Position numbers and translations under genes: made by a program
Shown here: piece after piece, positions 11,561 to 24,384 of the stretch
Layout of the letters: each line of letters opens with the position of its first letter
Position numbering within the stretch: the first letter of the stretch is position 1
Assembly (NCBI GenBank): GCA_037349315.1
Contig: JBAIAC010000004.1
Span: forward strand, 37,141,001-37,205,000
Source of the DNA: Chelydra serpentina
Lineage: Eukaryota; Chordata; Testudines; Chelydridae
Reading direction: 5' to 3'
DNA: 64,000 nucleotides
The notes under the pieces: model-generated
What the model saw: only the letters and a program-made list of their open reading frames with translations
What the model was told of the DNA's origin: nothing
The model's database searches: none

Positions 11561-12544
11561 TCCGTGCCTCTGTTTACCTCATGCGTACAATTGGGCTAAC
11601 ACTTCTCTACCTTACAGTGGTGGTGTGAGTGTCAGTTAATGTTTGTAAGGTCCTTTGAAGGTGAAAATTACTTGCTTCGATTCTGTTTTTGGAGGTTTGG
11701 AAGTATCTGTAGAGCCACTCCACAGAACCATATCAGGATTGATCATGTTTCCAGAGGGCACACAGCTACCTGTACTCAATATATCCTTGATTGAAACAGC
11801 AATTTGTTCCAACCCTAGCTCTTGTCTCATTTCAGAAGTCTAATGTCCTGCATAAAGCAATATTCAGGGTTTCAGTGTGGAATTCTCCAGACCCTTGTTA
11901 AGAAATGTGTAACGATGGAATGGCCTCTCTGACTGCAGTATTCACCTGCAGCACAGAACCTATAGCCATTTTGTTATGAAACGTGTGAAATAATAGAGCT
12001 GTCACTTAGCTGTTTAAAATGATCATAACTGCATTGAACTTTCTGTATTGAACAAACAGCAGAAATAATCTATGTAAAATACATTACTGTACATCTTCTT
12101 ATATCCATTTTAGCATAACTAGGTTGATTGCTTGAAATGTAAAACTCTGCTTTCTTTAATTTATGTGAGGGCTTGCCATTCGGTACTGGCAAATATTGAT
12201 GCATATCTAATTTTTAACAATAAATTGGTTGCGAATTTTACTGTACAATGAAAGATTAAAAACCTTAGCTTAAAATAATATCTAGTTGGAATACTTACTA
12301 GATTTTATGGGACAAATAGTGATTTACCTTATCTACCATAAATATCAATGTCTGTTATCAAAATCAGTTTTCAGGGTATTTTTCTATTTTGACAGCAGAT
12401 GTGAGCCTTTCTGATTTTAAATATAAAAATATTTTTACTTTTCAGTTTGGAGGTTTTTTTCCCAACCATTTAAAAAAGCAAACCCTGATTTTATCTCCTT
12501 TTTCTTACCAATGTGTACTTTGGCTTAAGATGGGGATAGCATAG

Positions 12545-12593
<49 letters not shown>

Positions 12594-13200
12594 GCTGTGC
12601 AAGCAATGTATTTGTTAGTCAAAGATCTGGTGCAAAGCTCAACATAAATAAAATTAAGATTGACTCACTATATTTACAGAATAGCAAAATACTTTGTTGG
12701 CTTTGTTGTTTTTTAAAAAAAGGTTTCTATTCCAAAAACTTCTATAGAGAATTCAATGACTGCTCACAGATAAAAGAAGAGAATTGAAATTGGATTCATT
12801 ATCTGTAACGGCAAAGCCTAGTGCCTTCAGTTTTAAATAAAGCCAAGCATTTTTACTGACTGCATCATGCGAATGTTTACATCTCTGCATGGATATGTAT
12901 TTCCTTCATACAGATCATAAAGTTTAAAAATGTTAACGAGAGTGCATTTTAGTGCATATGTCAGTGGGTTACTGATTATGCTGATGGAGAAATTCCAGAG
13001 GCCACTACTAAATTGTCTCTCCTGCATTATAGCATGCTTTTATGCTAACAGACTGACCTTTTAAAAATATTTTAAAATAAAGGTCAAAATACCGTGTCCA
13101 GCTGAAAATATGGAAGCATTTAAAATAGACAAAATATAAGTATGCAAATTTGAATTTGCTCAAGACACTGTGGGTGAAACCCTAAACTCTTGCAAAATAT
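11561..13200. other. AT-rich stretch with a (GT)n microsatellite
   Basis: An uninterrupted GT run lies at about 12547-12590 (over 20 units). Otherwise I see no gene, repeat end or RNA feature. Confidence 0.6.
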
Positions 13201-13209
13201 GCTATGGGA

Positions 13210-13385
13210 TTTTTGTGTCAGGACCCCTGTGCGCCCCCCCAGCCCAGAGCCCGCACCCCTCATCCTCCTCCCACACCCCAACCTCCTGCCCCAGCCCAGA
13301 GCACCCAGCACCCAAACTCCCTCCCAGAGCCTGACCCCTACACCTCCTCGTGCACTCCAACCCCCTGCCCCATTCAAGGCACCTC
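13210..13385. repeat. C-rich degenerate tract
   Basis: Repeated words CCCAGCCCAGAG, CCCCAACC(T/C)CCTGCCCC and CACCC. Several overlapping ORFs of proline-rich composition arise on both strands and are not genes. Similar tracts lie inside the TA-flanked elements at 46130-46690 and around 58200-58450, so it may be a fragment of the same family. Confidence 0.5.
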
Positions 13386-13799
13386 ACTTTATTTTCATTT
13401 ACTTCCCATTACTAATAATATAGGAGAAGGAGGATGAAGGGGAAAAAGAATGAAAAACGGAGGGGGTGGGGGCGCGCGAAAATGAAGCTGCGCACAGGGC
13501 CCCACTAACTCTAAATCCACCACTGATCTCTAGTGTATTGTCATTGTTTCTGCAAAATCCTCTGATCCAATTTTATTGCTATTACTGGGCTCAGTGGATC
13601 TAATTCCTGTACATAAGAGTGGATTTCATGATGAGCCAAGTAATTATGGATTAATTAAGCAGGATTTGTTGTCACAGCTGGAAGAAAAGTGTCTTCACGA
13701 GCAGGTTGAGACTTTTTTCGGGGTGTTTATAAGTTCTGTAGCAGAGGCTACTTGATCTTATGCAGCGTTCTCTAGCACCAGCATAGTGTCTTCCTCTAA

Positions 13800-14041
13800 G
13801 GGCTTGTCTACACTGGCACTTTACAGCGCTGAAACTTTCTCGCTCAGAGGTGTGAAAAAACACCCCAGCACTGCAAGTTTCAGCACTGTAACATGCCAGT
13901 ATAGACAGTGCACCAGCGCTGGGACCCGCGTCCCTCATGGAGGTGGGTTTTTTAGAGCGCTTGGAGCTGTGCTGGGACTACACAAGCCACGTTAAAGCTC
14001 TGCCACGGAAGCGCTTTAATGTTGCCGGTGAAGACGTGCCG
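13800..14041. mobile_element. MITE (family B), second copy
   Basis: Starts GGGCTTGTCTACACTGGC and ends GGTGAAGACGTGCC. It contains TTTACAGCGCTGAAAC, CACCCCAGCACTGCAAG and the reverse-oriented GCGCTTTAATGTTGCCGG. Shares the AGCGCT vocabulary with 11116-11313. Confidence 0.7.
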
Positions 14042-14148
14042 TTAGAAGTAGCTATTAATGACATCGTAAAAATTTCCTCCCTTTTGTCAGCACACTGACA
14101 CAACTTGTTTTGTTCCTGTTCAACGTACAGTAGGCCAAGTGAATCTTT

Positions 14149-14428
14149 GGCTACGTCCACACTACCCGCCCGATTCGGCGGGTAGTGATCGATGTTCTGG
14201 GATCGATTTATCGCGTCTCGTCTAGACGCGATAAATCGATCCCAGAATTGCTCCCCGTCGACACCGGAACTCCAGCTCGGCGAGCGGAGGAAGCGCTGTC
14301 GACGGGGGAGCCTGCCTGCTGCCGTGTGGACTGGGGTAAATGCTTTTTAAAAATCGATCTAAGATATTCGACTTTAGCTACGTATCTTAGATCGACCCCC
14401 CCCCCCCCCCCCCAGTGTGGACCAGCCC
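14149..14428. mobile_element. MITE (family D, Harbinger-type)
   Basis: Starts GGCTACGTCCACACTACCCG and ends GTGTGGACCAGCCC. A perfect internal inverted repeat surrounds the Xba-like centre (GATTTATCGCGTCT/AGACGCGATAAATC), with further pairing of TCGATCTAAGATA and TATCTTAGATCGA. Possible TTT target site on both sides (14146-14148, 14429-14431). A C homopolymer runs from about 14396 to 14413. Same family as 27788-28062 and 51395-51631, whose TTA and TAA target sites indicate PIF/Harbinger-type transposition. Confidence 0.78.
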
Positions 14429-14431
14429 TTT

Positions 14432-15855
14432 AATACTATGTACTGATTTGATATAGTGTCACGGACTACGTCAGCCACTTAGAATGTGATCAGAAACTGG
14501 CACTGGAATAGCAGGAGAGCTGGCAATATAGACTTGTTTTACTCCTGGATAGAAACTGCTGGTGAGAAGTGGTTTTCCCCCATCACTTGACAAAGAGGGG
14601 GCAGAGAATTAACAATCAATTTGTAATCCTGTGGGTATATGTTGTGGTTTTGGCTGGATTGCCCTATATGAATTTTTATTCTTAAGTAACATTTTCCCTC
14701 ATAAAATCAGATTATTCATGCATGCATGCAACATAAAAAAGGTGTCACGTGTCATGCTGGTTTGATTCTCAATAGAGTATAAATGTTAGTCTGATTGGGT
14801 GAGGGTGTCACAGAGAGGTTGGAAGCTTGTTTTTCAGAAAATCAGACTCTCTCTTCATTCAATACTGATAGTAGGGATATATTTGAGAGTTGTTTCAGAA
14901 AAGATTCATTTACCTTTTGATAAATTTCCTAGAACTACTGAGATATAAAGTTATTCACCTTCACTGGGCCCCTTAATGCATCGTTTCACAATTGTCCTTA
15001 CAAGGGAGTCTGATTTCTCTGAGGAACACATTAATTAAAGCTTAATCTGTTCTTTAGATAACATCATTGAGGGATACTTCCTTAACATCTGACAATGAAT
15101 GTCTTCAAATAATTTCCAAGACCTTTTAAAGTGACGATTTGAAACCGAGGCAGTATTCAGTGGTTAGAACAATACTTCATGTCAGCAGCAAAAGGGCAGT
15201 GTCGTAACTCTACTGAGATGTAACGTATATGTACTAGAATCTTTTTGTAATACATATTTCCTGGACACCAAATTTCTATGGTAAAATGTTTTAATATGTC
15301 ATTTAAAATGCTACTAATTCCAAATTCTGGATTAGAATGCACTAATTCTATGATGTATTGAGATGTTTCTGACCTTAGAATTCCATTTAAAACTGTTTGA
15401 CTACAAGTTTTTTTTTTAATATATAAATGTAACATAACTTCCATCAGATCACTTCTCCATCCAAGCAAGCATATGAAATCTCCCTGTTGATGCATGAGCT
15501 AGCTAGATTGGGCAATTAAACGTGTATGTATGTACATAAAACTGTTACGACCATATGGGCTGTGGTACTTCTTTAGGCTAGCACCATATGTAATAGCTAG
15601 ATTTTCTCAATTTCCTACCTTAATGGCAGTAATATTCTATATGAGGAAAATCGCTTGATACAGATTTACTGTCACAATCTAGGCGATCATAAATGGGCAG
15701 CTCCCACAAAGTCTTTGAGGCTACAATCTTAACGAGTAAGACTTCTTGAGGAATTGAGTCTGCTGTTCATAGTATCATCTTTTCCACGGTCAAATCAATG
15801 ATAATCTTAGACCACTTCAGATCAGTATTGTAAATATGTCCCTTAAGGCTGAAAA
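14432..15855. other. Stretch without recognised gene
   Basis: AT-rich sequence. The - strand frame 15157-15495 (112 codons) lacks motifs and has no splice context that convinces me. Confidence 0.45.
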
Positions 15856-15859
15856 GCAT

Positions 15860-16625
15860 TTGTTCTTCTTTGAGTATATGTCCCTCTGGATTCTTTACCC
15901 TAGGATGTGCCCATGCCCATGGACTCTTGATTGGAGACTGCAAAGTAATGCTTGTGGGCCCACGCCTGCTCAGAAAAATGTCTCAAGCTCCAAACAAGGA
16001 GATACAGGCAGAGGAGAGCCTCCCACCACTCAGGTCCTTCTCAGTTACCGGTGGCTCAAGATGAAGTCTTTGCTGTTAGCTGTTTCAGCTTCCCACCTTT
16101 CCTTCACCTTGTGAAAGTTTTTATTTTTGTATTTAGCTATTTACTTTTGGAATGCATGGTCCTGAAATGAAAAGATGATTTTAGTAGGACTCCTTATCTC
16201 AGACAAGTGGATACTGGAAGTTGTCAGAATGGGTTACTCTGTCCACTTCCACTCTACTCCTCAATCCCACTTCCACTCCCATTCCCTCTTCAGGGACCCC
16301 TCTCATGAAAACCTTTTAAGGCAAAAGGTCCTCCCCCCTCCCTTTCTGGAGACAGAAACTCTGTTGGAACCAGCTCTAATCGGGAATGGATTCTACTCAA
16401 ACTATTTCCTAGTTCCCAAGAGAGATGGCTCTTGGAGACTGATTCTTGACCACAGGAACTTGAATAACTATGTTCTACCACAACACTTGAGAGTGGTGTC
16501 AATAGCTACCATTCTTCCATCGCTGGATCCAAGAGACTACTTTGTTGCCTTATTCTTTCCTGAGAGAATTTGGACAGTGCTCTGTTTTGGACAAGGACTG
16601 TCTTTTTACTGCATGTTTGTAAAGT
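15860..16625 (+). mobile_element. Truncated DIRS-like retrotransposon fragment with RT remnant
   Basis: The left side has a DIRS-terminal-repeat-like start (TTCTTCTTTGAGTATATGTC) followed by leader-like sequence. From 16175 an open + frame reads WILEVVRMGYSVHFHSTPQ, then RDPSHENLL, NGFYSNYFLVPKRDGSWRLI, LDHRNLNNYVLP and ILPSLDPRDYF. These are the N-terminal reverse transcriptase blocks also seen at 42806-43100 in the large DIRS element (FRGKGFYSLYFLIPKS, ILDLRGLNKF, IIPSLDPGDW). The YLDD block, RNase H and recombinase are absent. Gag has been deleted between the leader and RT. Confidence 0.72.
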
Positions 16626-16629
16626 AACA

Positions 16630-19600
16630 TTCCTAGTGAAAAGAAGCCCTCATTCTTGTTACAGTAATCCACATAATACATTTTAAAAATAAGTACATTA
16701 GGAGATGGGGTTTTATCTTTGGTTTCCTAATGTGCATGTTAATAGAAAGTTTCAGATGTAAAATTTGAATGATTTTAGCTCCTACCAGGTAGCAAATTAA
16801 AATCTACTTCCATAGATTATATACAGAATCATAGGTTTTTCAAACATGTTATAAAGCATTGATGAGGTCAACATAGAAAGAGAGTTCCAGGAAGCTTCAG
16901 ACCACCACCAGGCCCTGACCACACATCTTTGGGGATCTCTCTAGCATCCAGAACAATGCTTGGTCTGGGGCCTTTATAAGTTGCTGTCTCTCATGGTGAA
17001 CACAGGTTGGGCCTCCAGTGTGGTCTTGAGAATGGTCCCTACCCAGATGTATACATGGCTTTCTAAACTTATAATTAACCCTATCCAGTGGTGTAAACCA
17101 CATGGATCTACTGCAAAGCTGGCATATTAAAAGGGATTGTGAAAGCTAAGCAATCAGTTTCCAGACAGGTAACATTTGTATGCTAACACATTTGTATTTG
17201 TGAGGCCTCTGGCCCATGGGTTTTGATCCTGTACCCTTAATTATAGAGTCAGTGATGTATGATATGGATGGAACAAAAAATTCTTCTTTAACTGTCAGAA
17301 ACCATAAGGTCTATCACATCCCATTAGAATTAGGAGCATTCTTTAAAATCTGCTTTTGTTTAGAACTCTAAAATCTATTGTAAATTGTACAGGGAACATA
17401 AGCAGAATATTTCTCTTTCTTACTTTATGATTACAGATAAAGTAGGTAAATCATTTTAGTGAGAAGTTAAGATTGATTTAATCTCTGGTTTTTGGCAGGG
17501 AGACAATCTTAAGCAGTATTAGTTATCAGACTATATAAAATAGTACAGAATATAAAATAGTACAGTCTGGACTTAATATTTCTACAAATGCTTTTTCCTA
17601 CAATAAATCACATTTTGCCATAGTACTGGTTAAAAGCAAAGAAGATGGTAGTATAGTCTATGTCTACACTCCTACTTTACTGAGTTTATCAAGCCTAACT
17701 CTTCTGCCAGTAAAGATGGATGTAAACACTATTTCCGCTTTCCAGGGCTACCTTGAATCTTGTGGAACAGGATAGTCATCACTAATACATTCCTTTAATA
17801 AAAACAACAATCCTGCACTTTGTCTTAGCATTTTAACTCCTTCCTGGGGTGTAGTTGGGATTTAGGGATTCTTAGCAGCTGCCTTGTTAGAGTGGCAGAA
17901 TTTTTATTATTTTTTTTAAGTATAATTTGGATAGAATATATCTGTTTATTTTTAAACATTTTCCCGATTTTTTTTTTTATTTTAAATTTTCACCGTTGTA
18001 GGAAATTATGGAGGGTTGGGGTGTCAGACAATTACAATGGCTGTTGAGATTCAAGAAGTTAAAACCTAAAAATGACTATAACCGTTAAAACACAAATTGT
18101 AAATGACGTATGTTAAAATATACCAGGTAAATATCCATAAATCAAGGTCTAAGTTCTCAAGCATTATTTTTCTTTGCCTCTCTTTAAATTTGTGGTGTTA
18201 TTGATGGAAATATTTTTCATTAGTATTTGTGTGTATGGTGAAATCGTTTACTGATATTTACTGATAAAATTCTAATCCTTCCAAGCTACTTATGGATAAT
18301 TGAAATGCAAAATCCAGTTTTACAATCTTGAATGAAGATTTTTGTTTTCTTTTTCCTTAGCTCTAATTTCAGCCAGATGCGGAACCTAGTCAGATATTTT
18401 CAAAATATGTTGTTTCTTAAGGCCATATTTTAAAACAACACTGTCAGGGCTATTCCTTAAAAGTAAATTTTGGATTAGAGTTTTCAAAAACTCTAAGCAG
18501 CTGTTTTCATGAAATTATATTTTTATTATAAGCTTTTAAAAGGCAAACATGTCTTTCTCTTTGCCAGTGCAGGAAACACCAAAAGCAAAGCTGACTAGAG
18601 ATTGACTGGTTTAGTGTTTCCGTCTAGATAGAGTGAAACAAGCTTTAACAGCACAATGTTAAAAAATAAATTAGATTTTTTCTTAGGTTTAATAGTCCGA
18701 AATTATAGTAATAGTGCAAGTAGTGATTAACCCCTGACAGTATTCCTTTATATTTCTTCTAGAGACACAGTAATATGGAATAATTGTGTGTCACTAGATC
18801 ATTTCGTAAACATGTCTTGTGCCTGAGGAAGGTAAAAAGTGTAGGCAAAAATTCCACATCCAGCCTTGAGTAAAGGGATAAGTGAAAAACTCCTCCTTTA
18901 TCCTCAGAACAGTCTGTTAGCCCTATCATGATTTATTACATTTCATATAGTCACTTTTTTAAAGTATGGGCATTACTTGATTCCGTACTCAACTGCAATT
19001 TTGTTTCATCTATCCACAGTTCCTTAAGTTCTTCTTACATATTTCTTGTAGGGTCAGCTGACACTATATCCCTGAATGCTAATCTACTTAGTAGTCTGTC
19101 CTAAAAATGTATAGATCAACCCATGTCATTTTTAGCTACTTTAGATATTACAATCAGATCACGCTTTGATATTTTCTGTCAGACCAAATAATCCCAGTTT
19201 CATGAGACTGAACCTCTCCTTTTAATCTTGTTTTTGTACCATTTCCAACTTGATATGATCTTCAGATAAGATCACCAAAACTGGATGCTATTTCAAGAGT
19301 AATCTAACAAGAACCCTGTAGAATGATAACAGTTTCTATGAAGTTTAGTAAATGCCAACATCTTGTTAAACATGACTGCTTCTGCACATTGAAATGTGAA
19401 TTTAAAAGCTGGATTTATCAAAATATCTTTCTTTTTGCAGTATTATCTAATTCAGACCCTTTAAAGTATATTTACGAACTATTATTTCCATTCAAGTGCA
19501 TCACTTTACGCTCAGGTATATCACATTTCATGTTCTATCTCAAGTCCCATTAACCTTTTATTTATCTTTTAGAGCAGCTACATCTCTCTGTTTTAAGTGC

Positions 19601-20290
19601 ATCATCTCTTTTAATACCTGCAGATTTAATCATTTTTGAATAATCTTGTTCAAATAGTTCAGTAGTCACTTCAATAGGGCTATGTGTGAAGGTGAGCCAG
19701 GCCTTTGATCCTCTACGTGGGTATAAATCTGTTGTCAAACTTCATTTGAGCCACATGATACTTCCTAGGGTTTCAGTGATATCTAGCTGCTATGGTTTAT
19801 TATTACATGCCCACAAAAAACATTTCAGGCTGTTGTTAAAATCCTGTATCCAGTAACAAAGGAAAACCATGTTGTTCTTCCACAATTTCCTCAGCTACCA
19901 ATAGTTTCTTATTTTACTGCTTTGAATTTCAGACTGCTGATGTATTTTAAACTATTTTATTTTTGGTTTTAGCATTCCTAGCCATGTATTTTCCTTTCCC
20001 CTTCTTTTATGCTCTTCATATTCTCTCATTTTTCTTAAAAAGCTCTTAATAATGCTCTACCTATTTGCATGCTATTTCTGCAGTCATTGAAATCCTATAT
20101 TTGTAGCTTTCTTTTCTGTAGGTCAGATTAAAAAGTTATCAATCACTCTCACTGGCTTTAAAACTTTCATGTTTAGCTTTGCATAATTACATGCACAAAA
20201 TAGATTCCATTAGAACAAATGGAAATTACAATAGTATGATATATTGGAGAAGGGTCTCCAACAGAATAGGTCTCCTTTTCTTTCTGCTGC
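16630..20290. other. AT-rich stretch; possible ancient L3/CR1-like LINE at about 19060-19320
   Basis: Mostly unassigned. Around 19170-19310 the words CCAGTTTCATGAGACTGAAC, TTTTGTACCATTTCCAAC, GATCACCAAAACTGGATGC and TCTAACAAGAACC resemble the 3' part of old L3/CR1 elements on the opposite strand. A MITE-like word (TATGTCTACACTCC) occurs near 17658 without a partner. No exon recognised. Confidence 0.35.
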
Positions 20291-20299
20291 ATACATGCT

Positions 20300-20700
20300 T
20301 TGAGAAAAGAGCGCAGCCTCATGGACAGAACTGGGAAGCTGCTTATGTGTGATATCTGTGAGGTGGGTTTTAAAAATCCCAGTGAACATTCCAAAATTGT
20401 ATTAATAGTTGTGATTTTAGCAGGAATCATTTTTGAGCATCCTGTGATAGTCACAATGAGCAGCATCTTCTTATCTCCCCAAAAACCCATTTCCTTTCTC
20501 TTGGCTTGGACTGCTCTACATGGAAAGCTGTTCTTTGTTCTTTTACTCTGACAATGTGTGATGTTAGTCTCCCAGTCCGTTGTCGCCAATCCATTATTTT
20601 GGCGCACATGAACTCATTCCTTCCCCCATTTTTATGGAGGCGTGCGATACAGAAAAAGCATGTAAGTTCTCTCTCCTTCATTTTATATCAAACATTGGGA
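20300..20700. other. Unassigned segment open on both strands
   Basis: Overlapping open frames occur on + (20300-20551, containing KLLMCDICEVGFKNPSEHSK) and - (20173-20607, containing KMIPAKITTINTILECS). A GTAAGT donor-like word occurs at 20661. I do not recognise either product and there is no clear acceptor. It could be a decayed retrotransposed sequence or chance. Confidence 0.2.
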
Positions 20701-23170
20701 TAGGTTGACATTGATATCATGCCTGTTCAAGGTATTGCTGTTTGTCATGAGCGCCAATAAAACATTTAGAATCTCTAAACCTTTCTAAAGTAGTTTTTTT
20801 ATGAAACATGGAAAAAACTAAAAACAGACTTTATACAACATAGGCTTTACTGGTTTTGGGGGGATGATCGGTATGACTCACTTGTGTCTACACTTAACAA
20901 TAATGTCACCATCTCAAATTCATACCAGCAAAATCCTTAATACTATTGTATATATTTTCTCATATCTTCCTGGTGCCTCCAACACAATAGTAATCTGCTG
21001 TCGATGTTGGGGATGTGTTGTCTGAGATTAAATAGCCTGTATGGTTGTAACAGACAGATACCATGGACATGGGTGTGATATTAATAATCTTATAACAATC
21101 ATGGTCTCTGTGTTCCTCAGTCCCTCCTTATTGGACTGCCTAATTTTTGTATTATATGATCAGAATTGGGAACCCAGCACTTTACCCATTATATATTAGA
21201 TCCATTGTGATTTCTTGATCATGGGTAAGGCTAATCAATTTTTATTGATTCGAAAGTGGTGTTGAATACTGTAATATACTAGCACTGACGATATCAAATT
21301 AGGAATGAGACCAGTGACCCTTTAGTGGTGAATAACATTTGCTTTTTGGGACAATTCTGTCCCAGTTTTGCTTGTTTTCGCTATCTTTGTAACCTAATCA
21401 TTTACTGCATGTTGTACACAGAATTCAAAAATAGAACAGTTGTAGAATAGGGTGGAGAGGTGGTTTTAAAGTCTCTTCATATAGCTGATTGCATCTTGTC
21501 AGTGTTGTCTCTGAATTGCTTAGAAGAGCAGCCAAAAATTCTGGATGCCTCTTTTATGGTTACCTGGTTAGCTGCACCTATTTCTCTTTTTCACGTGTTT
21601 CTGAGCAGACCCCCTTAGGAGTCAGGCCTCTTTCCTTTATCTCTCCTGGATAGAATTCTATAATTCTCTCATGCCTAGCTCAGACCCTGGGCTACAATAT
21701 CCCGTGTATCAACTATTATTACCCAACAGGTCAGAGCAAGTTCAGGCATCTGACCAGTGGTTTTCAGTCACCCTTCTTAAAACTTAAAGTATTGTTTATA
21801 TTAGCAGCAGGCATAAAGTTTTTCTAAAAAAAGGATTTTTAAACAGTCACTTTACATGCCTGTCTTTCTTATCAAATCATCCCCTGATGGTCACCTAGGC
21901 AGGCCTAAGTTGTTCAAGCACCCCTAGCTGGTTGCTATGTCTTTCTCTCCGCCCCCCCCCCCCAATAACTATCCCTCCTCTTCGTTAGAGAGAGGCCCTT
22001 TTAAGACTGCCCCAGTTCTTTTGTTTGTCTGTGTTCTTGGGCTTTAGACCTTCTAGTCTAAGCCAGTCCCCTAGGCTCAGCAGGAAATCAAGCCAAATTC
22101 TTCAGCACCAGTGGGTCTGACATTGTCCTTTAAAACTAAGTGTGTGTTGAGGGGGCGCTTATCTTGAGCCATTCTTTTCCCTTCCTGTTTATTTTTCACT
22201 TACAGCCCTTAACATCTCAATAACCTGGTTAACATACCATATTCATAAATTAATATAGAACTGCTCTAAATTGTCCCAGCTTCAAATGGCGGTACTGTAG
22301 TAAAAAGAGTGCAGCAGGATGACTTTATGTTGAATAGGAAACAATGATACTTTAAAAGCTCGTTTAGGAGAGACAGACATTTGAAACTTAAAATAATCTT
22401 TGGGAACACAAAATATTTTGAGTAAATTCATATTTGCTGAAAACAGAGGAATTTCAGAAGCAGCCTGTTTAGAACAGTTGCTTAACTAGATTTGTATTTG
22501 GCAGCTTTATTTCTTTGAGCTTCAGATTATTTTTGTCCTATATGCCTCTCATTTAATGTATTATATAACTTTTATGTTCAGAATATGCAGTTCTGCCTTC
22601 ATGAATACTGCAATTTCTTAAAGGTAGAAAATGTTATTTAAATTCCTTTCAATCTATTTAGGAGACATGTCCCTGGAGATAATGGAATAAGTAGTATGCA
22701 ACAGTTTGTGGGTTTTTTGTTTTTGAAGTATTACTTTAAAATAATTTAGTTAAAAGGTGGCGTGAAGTGGGATTTTAGATCTGCAATTGGAATAAAAAAA
22801 ATCCATTGCTTGGCACACGTAGCTTGAAAGAAAAACAGGGAGTTAAAGTAAATAACCTTCCCCATCACCACTTTCATTAAATGATACACTTAATGGATTT
22901 TTGAGGTTAAATCCTGATTTAGTCATAGGGCAACAGATTATTTGTAAACAAAAAACCACTAGTAAGGCTTAAAAATTTAGTTGTTTCTAGTTTTAATTGC
23001 TTATTAAAACAACTGAATACATTCTTTCCATCAGTTTTGTTTACTTTCATTTTAGCCACATAGTCCACTAGTCTTGTGATATTTAGGAAACATTTTGGTA
23101 ATGGCTCAGTTGTAAGTGTGTGTTTGATTTGCACATAAAGGTTCAGGATTTGAAATCATGTTCCTTATAT
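20701..23170. other. Stretch without recognised gene
   Basis: AT-rich sequence with a C run near 21950-21963. The interval 21640-22250 contains pyrimidine-rich patches but no terminal repeats or ORF that I can support. Confidence 0.45.
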
Positions 23171-23174
23171 ATAG

Positions 23175-23940
23175 GGCCCTACAAAATTCACGGCCATGAA
23201 AAATGCGTTACAGACCATGAAATCGGATGTCTCCCCTGTCGTCGTCCCCCCCCCCCCCCCCCCCCCCGATGAAAACTGGTTTTTTTGGTGTGCTTTTTAC
23301 CCTATACCATACAGATTTCATGGAGACCAGTGTTTCTCAGATTGGGGTTCTAACCCAAAAGGGAGTTGCAGAGGAGTCACAAGGTTATTGTAGGGGCGGG
23401 GGGGGGGGGCGGTATTGCCAACCTTACTTCTGTGGTGGCTTCAGAGCTGGGTGGCCAGAGAGCAGTGGCTGTTGTCTGGACACCCAGCTCTGAAGGCAGC
23501 ACCCTGCCAACAGCAGCATAGAAGTAAGGGCAGCACTACCATACCAGGCCACCCTTACTTCTGCGCTGCTACCTTCAGAGCTGGGTGGCCGGAGAGTGGT
23601 GGCGGCTGACTGAGGGCCCAGCTCTGCAGTTAGCAGCGCAGAAGTAAGGATGGCAATACCATACCTTGCCATCTTACTTCTGTGCTGCTGCTGGCGGCAG
23701 TCAGAGCTGGGCTCCCGGCCAGCAGCCACCGCTCTCCAGCTCTGAAGGCAGCACCCCTGTCAGCAGCAGTGCAGAAGTAAGGGTAGCAGTACTGCAGCCC
23801 TCCCTACAATAACTTTGCGACCCTCCCCCTCCCCTAAACCCCTTTTTGGGTCAGGACCCCTACAATTAAAACACAGTGAAATTTCAGATTTTAAATAGCT
23901 GAAATCATGACATTTATGATTTTTAAAATCCTAGGACTGC
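23175..23940 (+). mobile_element. TIR-type interspersed repeat with internal GC-rich arms
   Basis: Left end AGGGCCCTACAAAATTCACG followed by GCCATGAAAAATGCG. The right part ends AATTTCAGATTTTAAATAGC then GAAATCATGACATTTATG, where the mirrored end would be expected but appears truncated. The interior carries repeated arms with CTTACTTCTG(T/C)G, CAGAGCTGGG and CAGCTCTGAAGGCAGCACCC in both orientations, plus a C homopolymer (23246-23267) and a G homopolymer (23397-23409). The ORFs across the arms are composition effects. I recognise the family from reptile genomes but cannot name it. Confidence 0.6.
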
Positions 23941-24284
23941 ATCCAGGACAAATCTGTTGAGAACTTGCTAACTGTAAAATAGAAGGTGATCTTAAAAGAA
24001 GATATGCTGCTATGCAGAGGTTTTTGGGAAGTTATTCAATTCCAAATCAGAAAGCTCACCCGGTGGCACAATAAATTAGAGCTTTTCTTTGAAAACTACA
24101 GGTCCTGATAAATATTGAAGTAGTGGGTGGGGAGCACTTGGAGAAATCACCACACTGATTGACAGGAAGGAAACAGCGGGACAAAAATAAATGCATCACA
24201 TATCACTATGCGTCTTTTGACAGGTCTCTGCTCCTCCTGACTGACACCCCCTCCCCTTAGTTTTCCCCCAGTCAAGAAAAGAGC

Positions 24285-24362
24285 TTTGTGTGGCTCCAAA
24301 GCTTTTCTTTCTCACCAACAGAAGTTGGTCCAACAAAAGATATTACCTCCTCCACCTTAGCT
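24285..24362 (-). repeat. Interspersed repeat family R1, fragment
   Basis: On the - strand: GAGGTAATATCTTTTGTTGG followed by ACCAACTTCTGTTGGTGAG. Partial copy immediately left of the DIRS derivative. Confidence 0.6.
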
Positions 24363-24384
24363 CTTCAATGTAGTAAACAGCAGT

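Noticed and set aside
13190..13437. Overlapping proline-rich ORFs on both strands
   Set aside because: They follow a degenerate C-rich tract; frames are open in several registers at once and show no domain or splice context.
15157..15495. 112-codon - strand ORF
   Set aside because: No recognisable motif and no supporting signal in AT-rich DNA.
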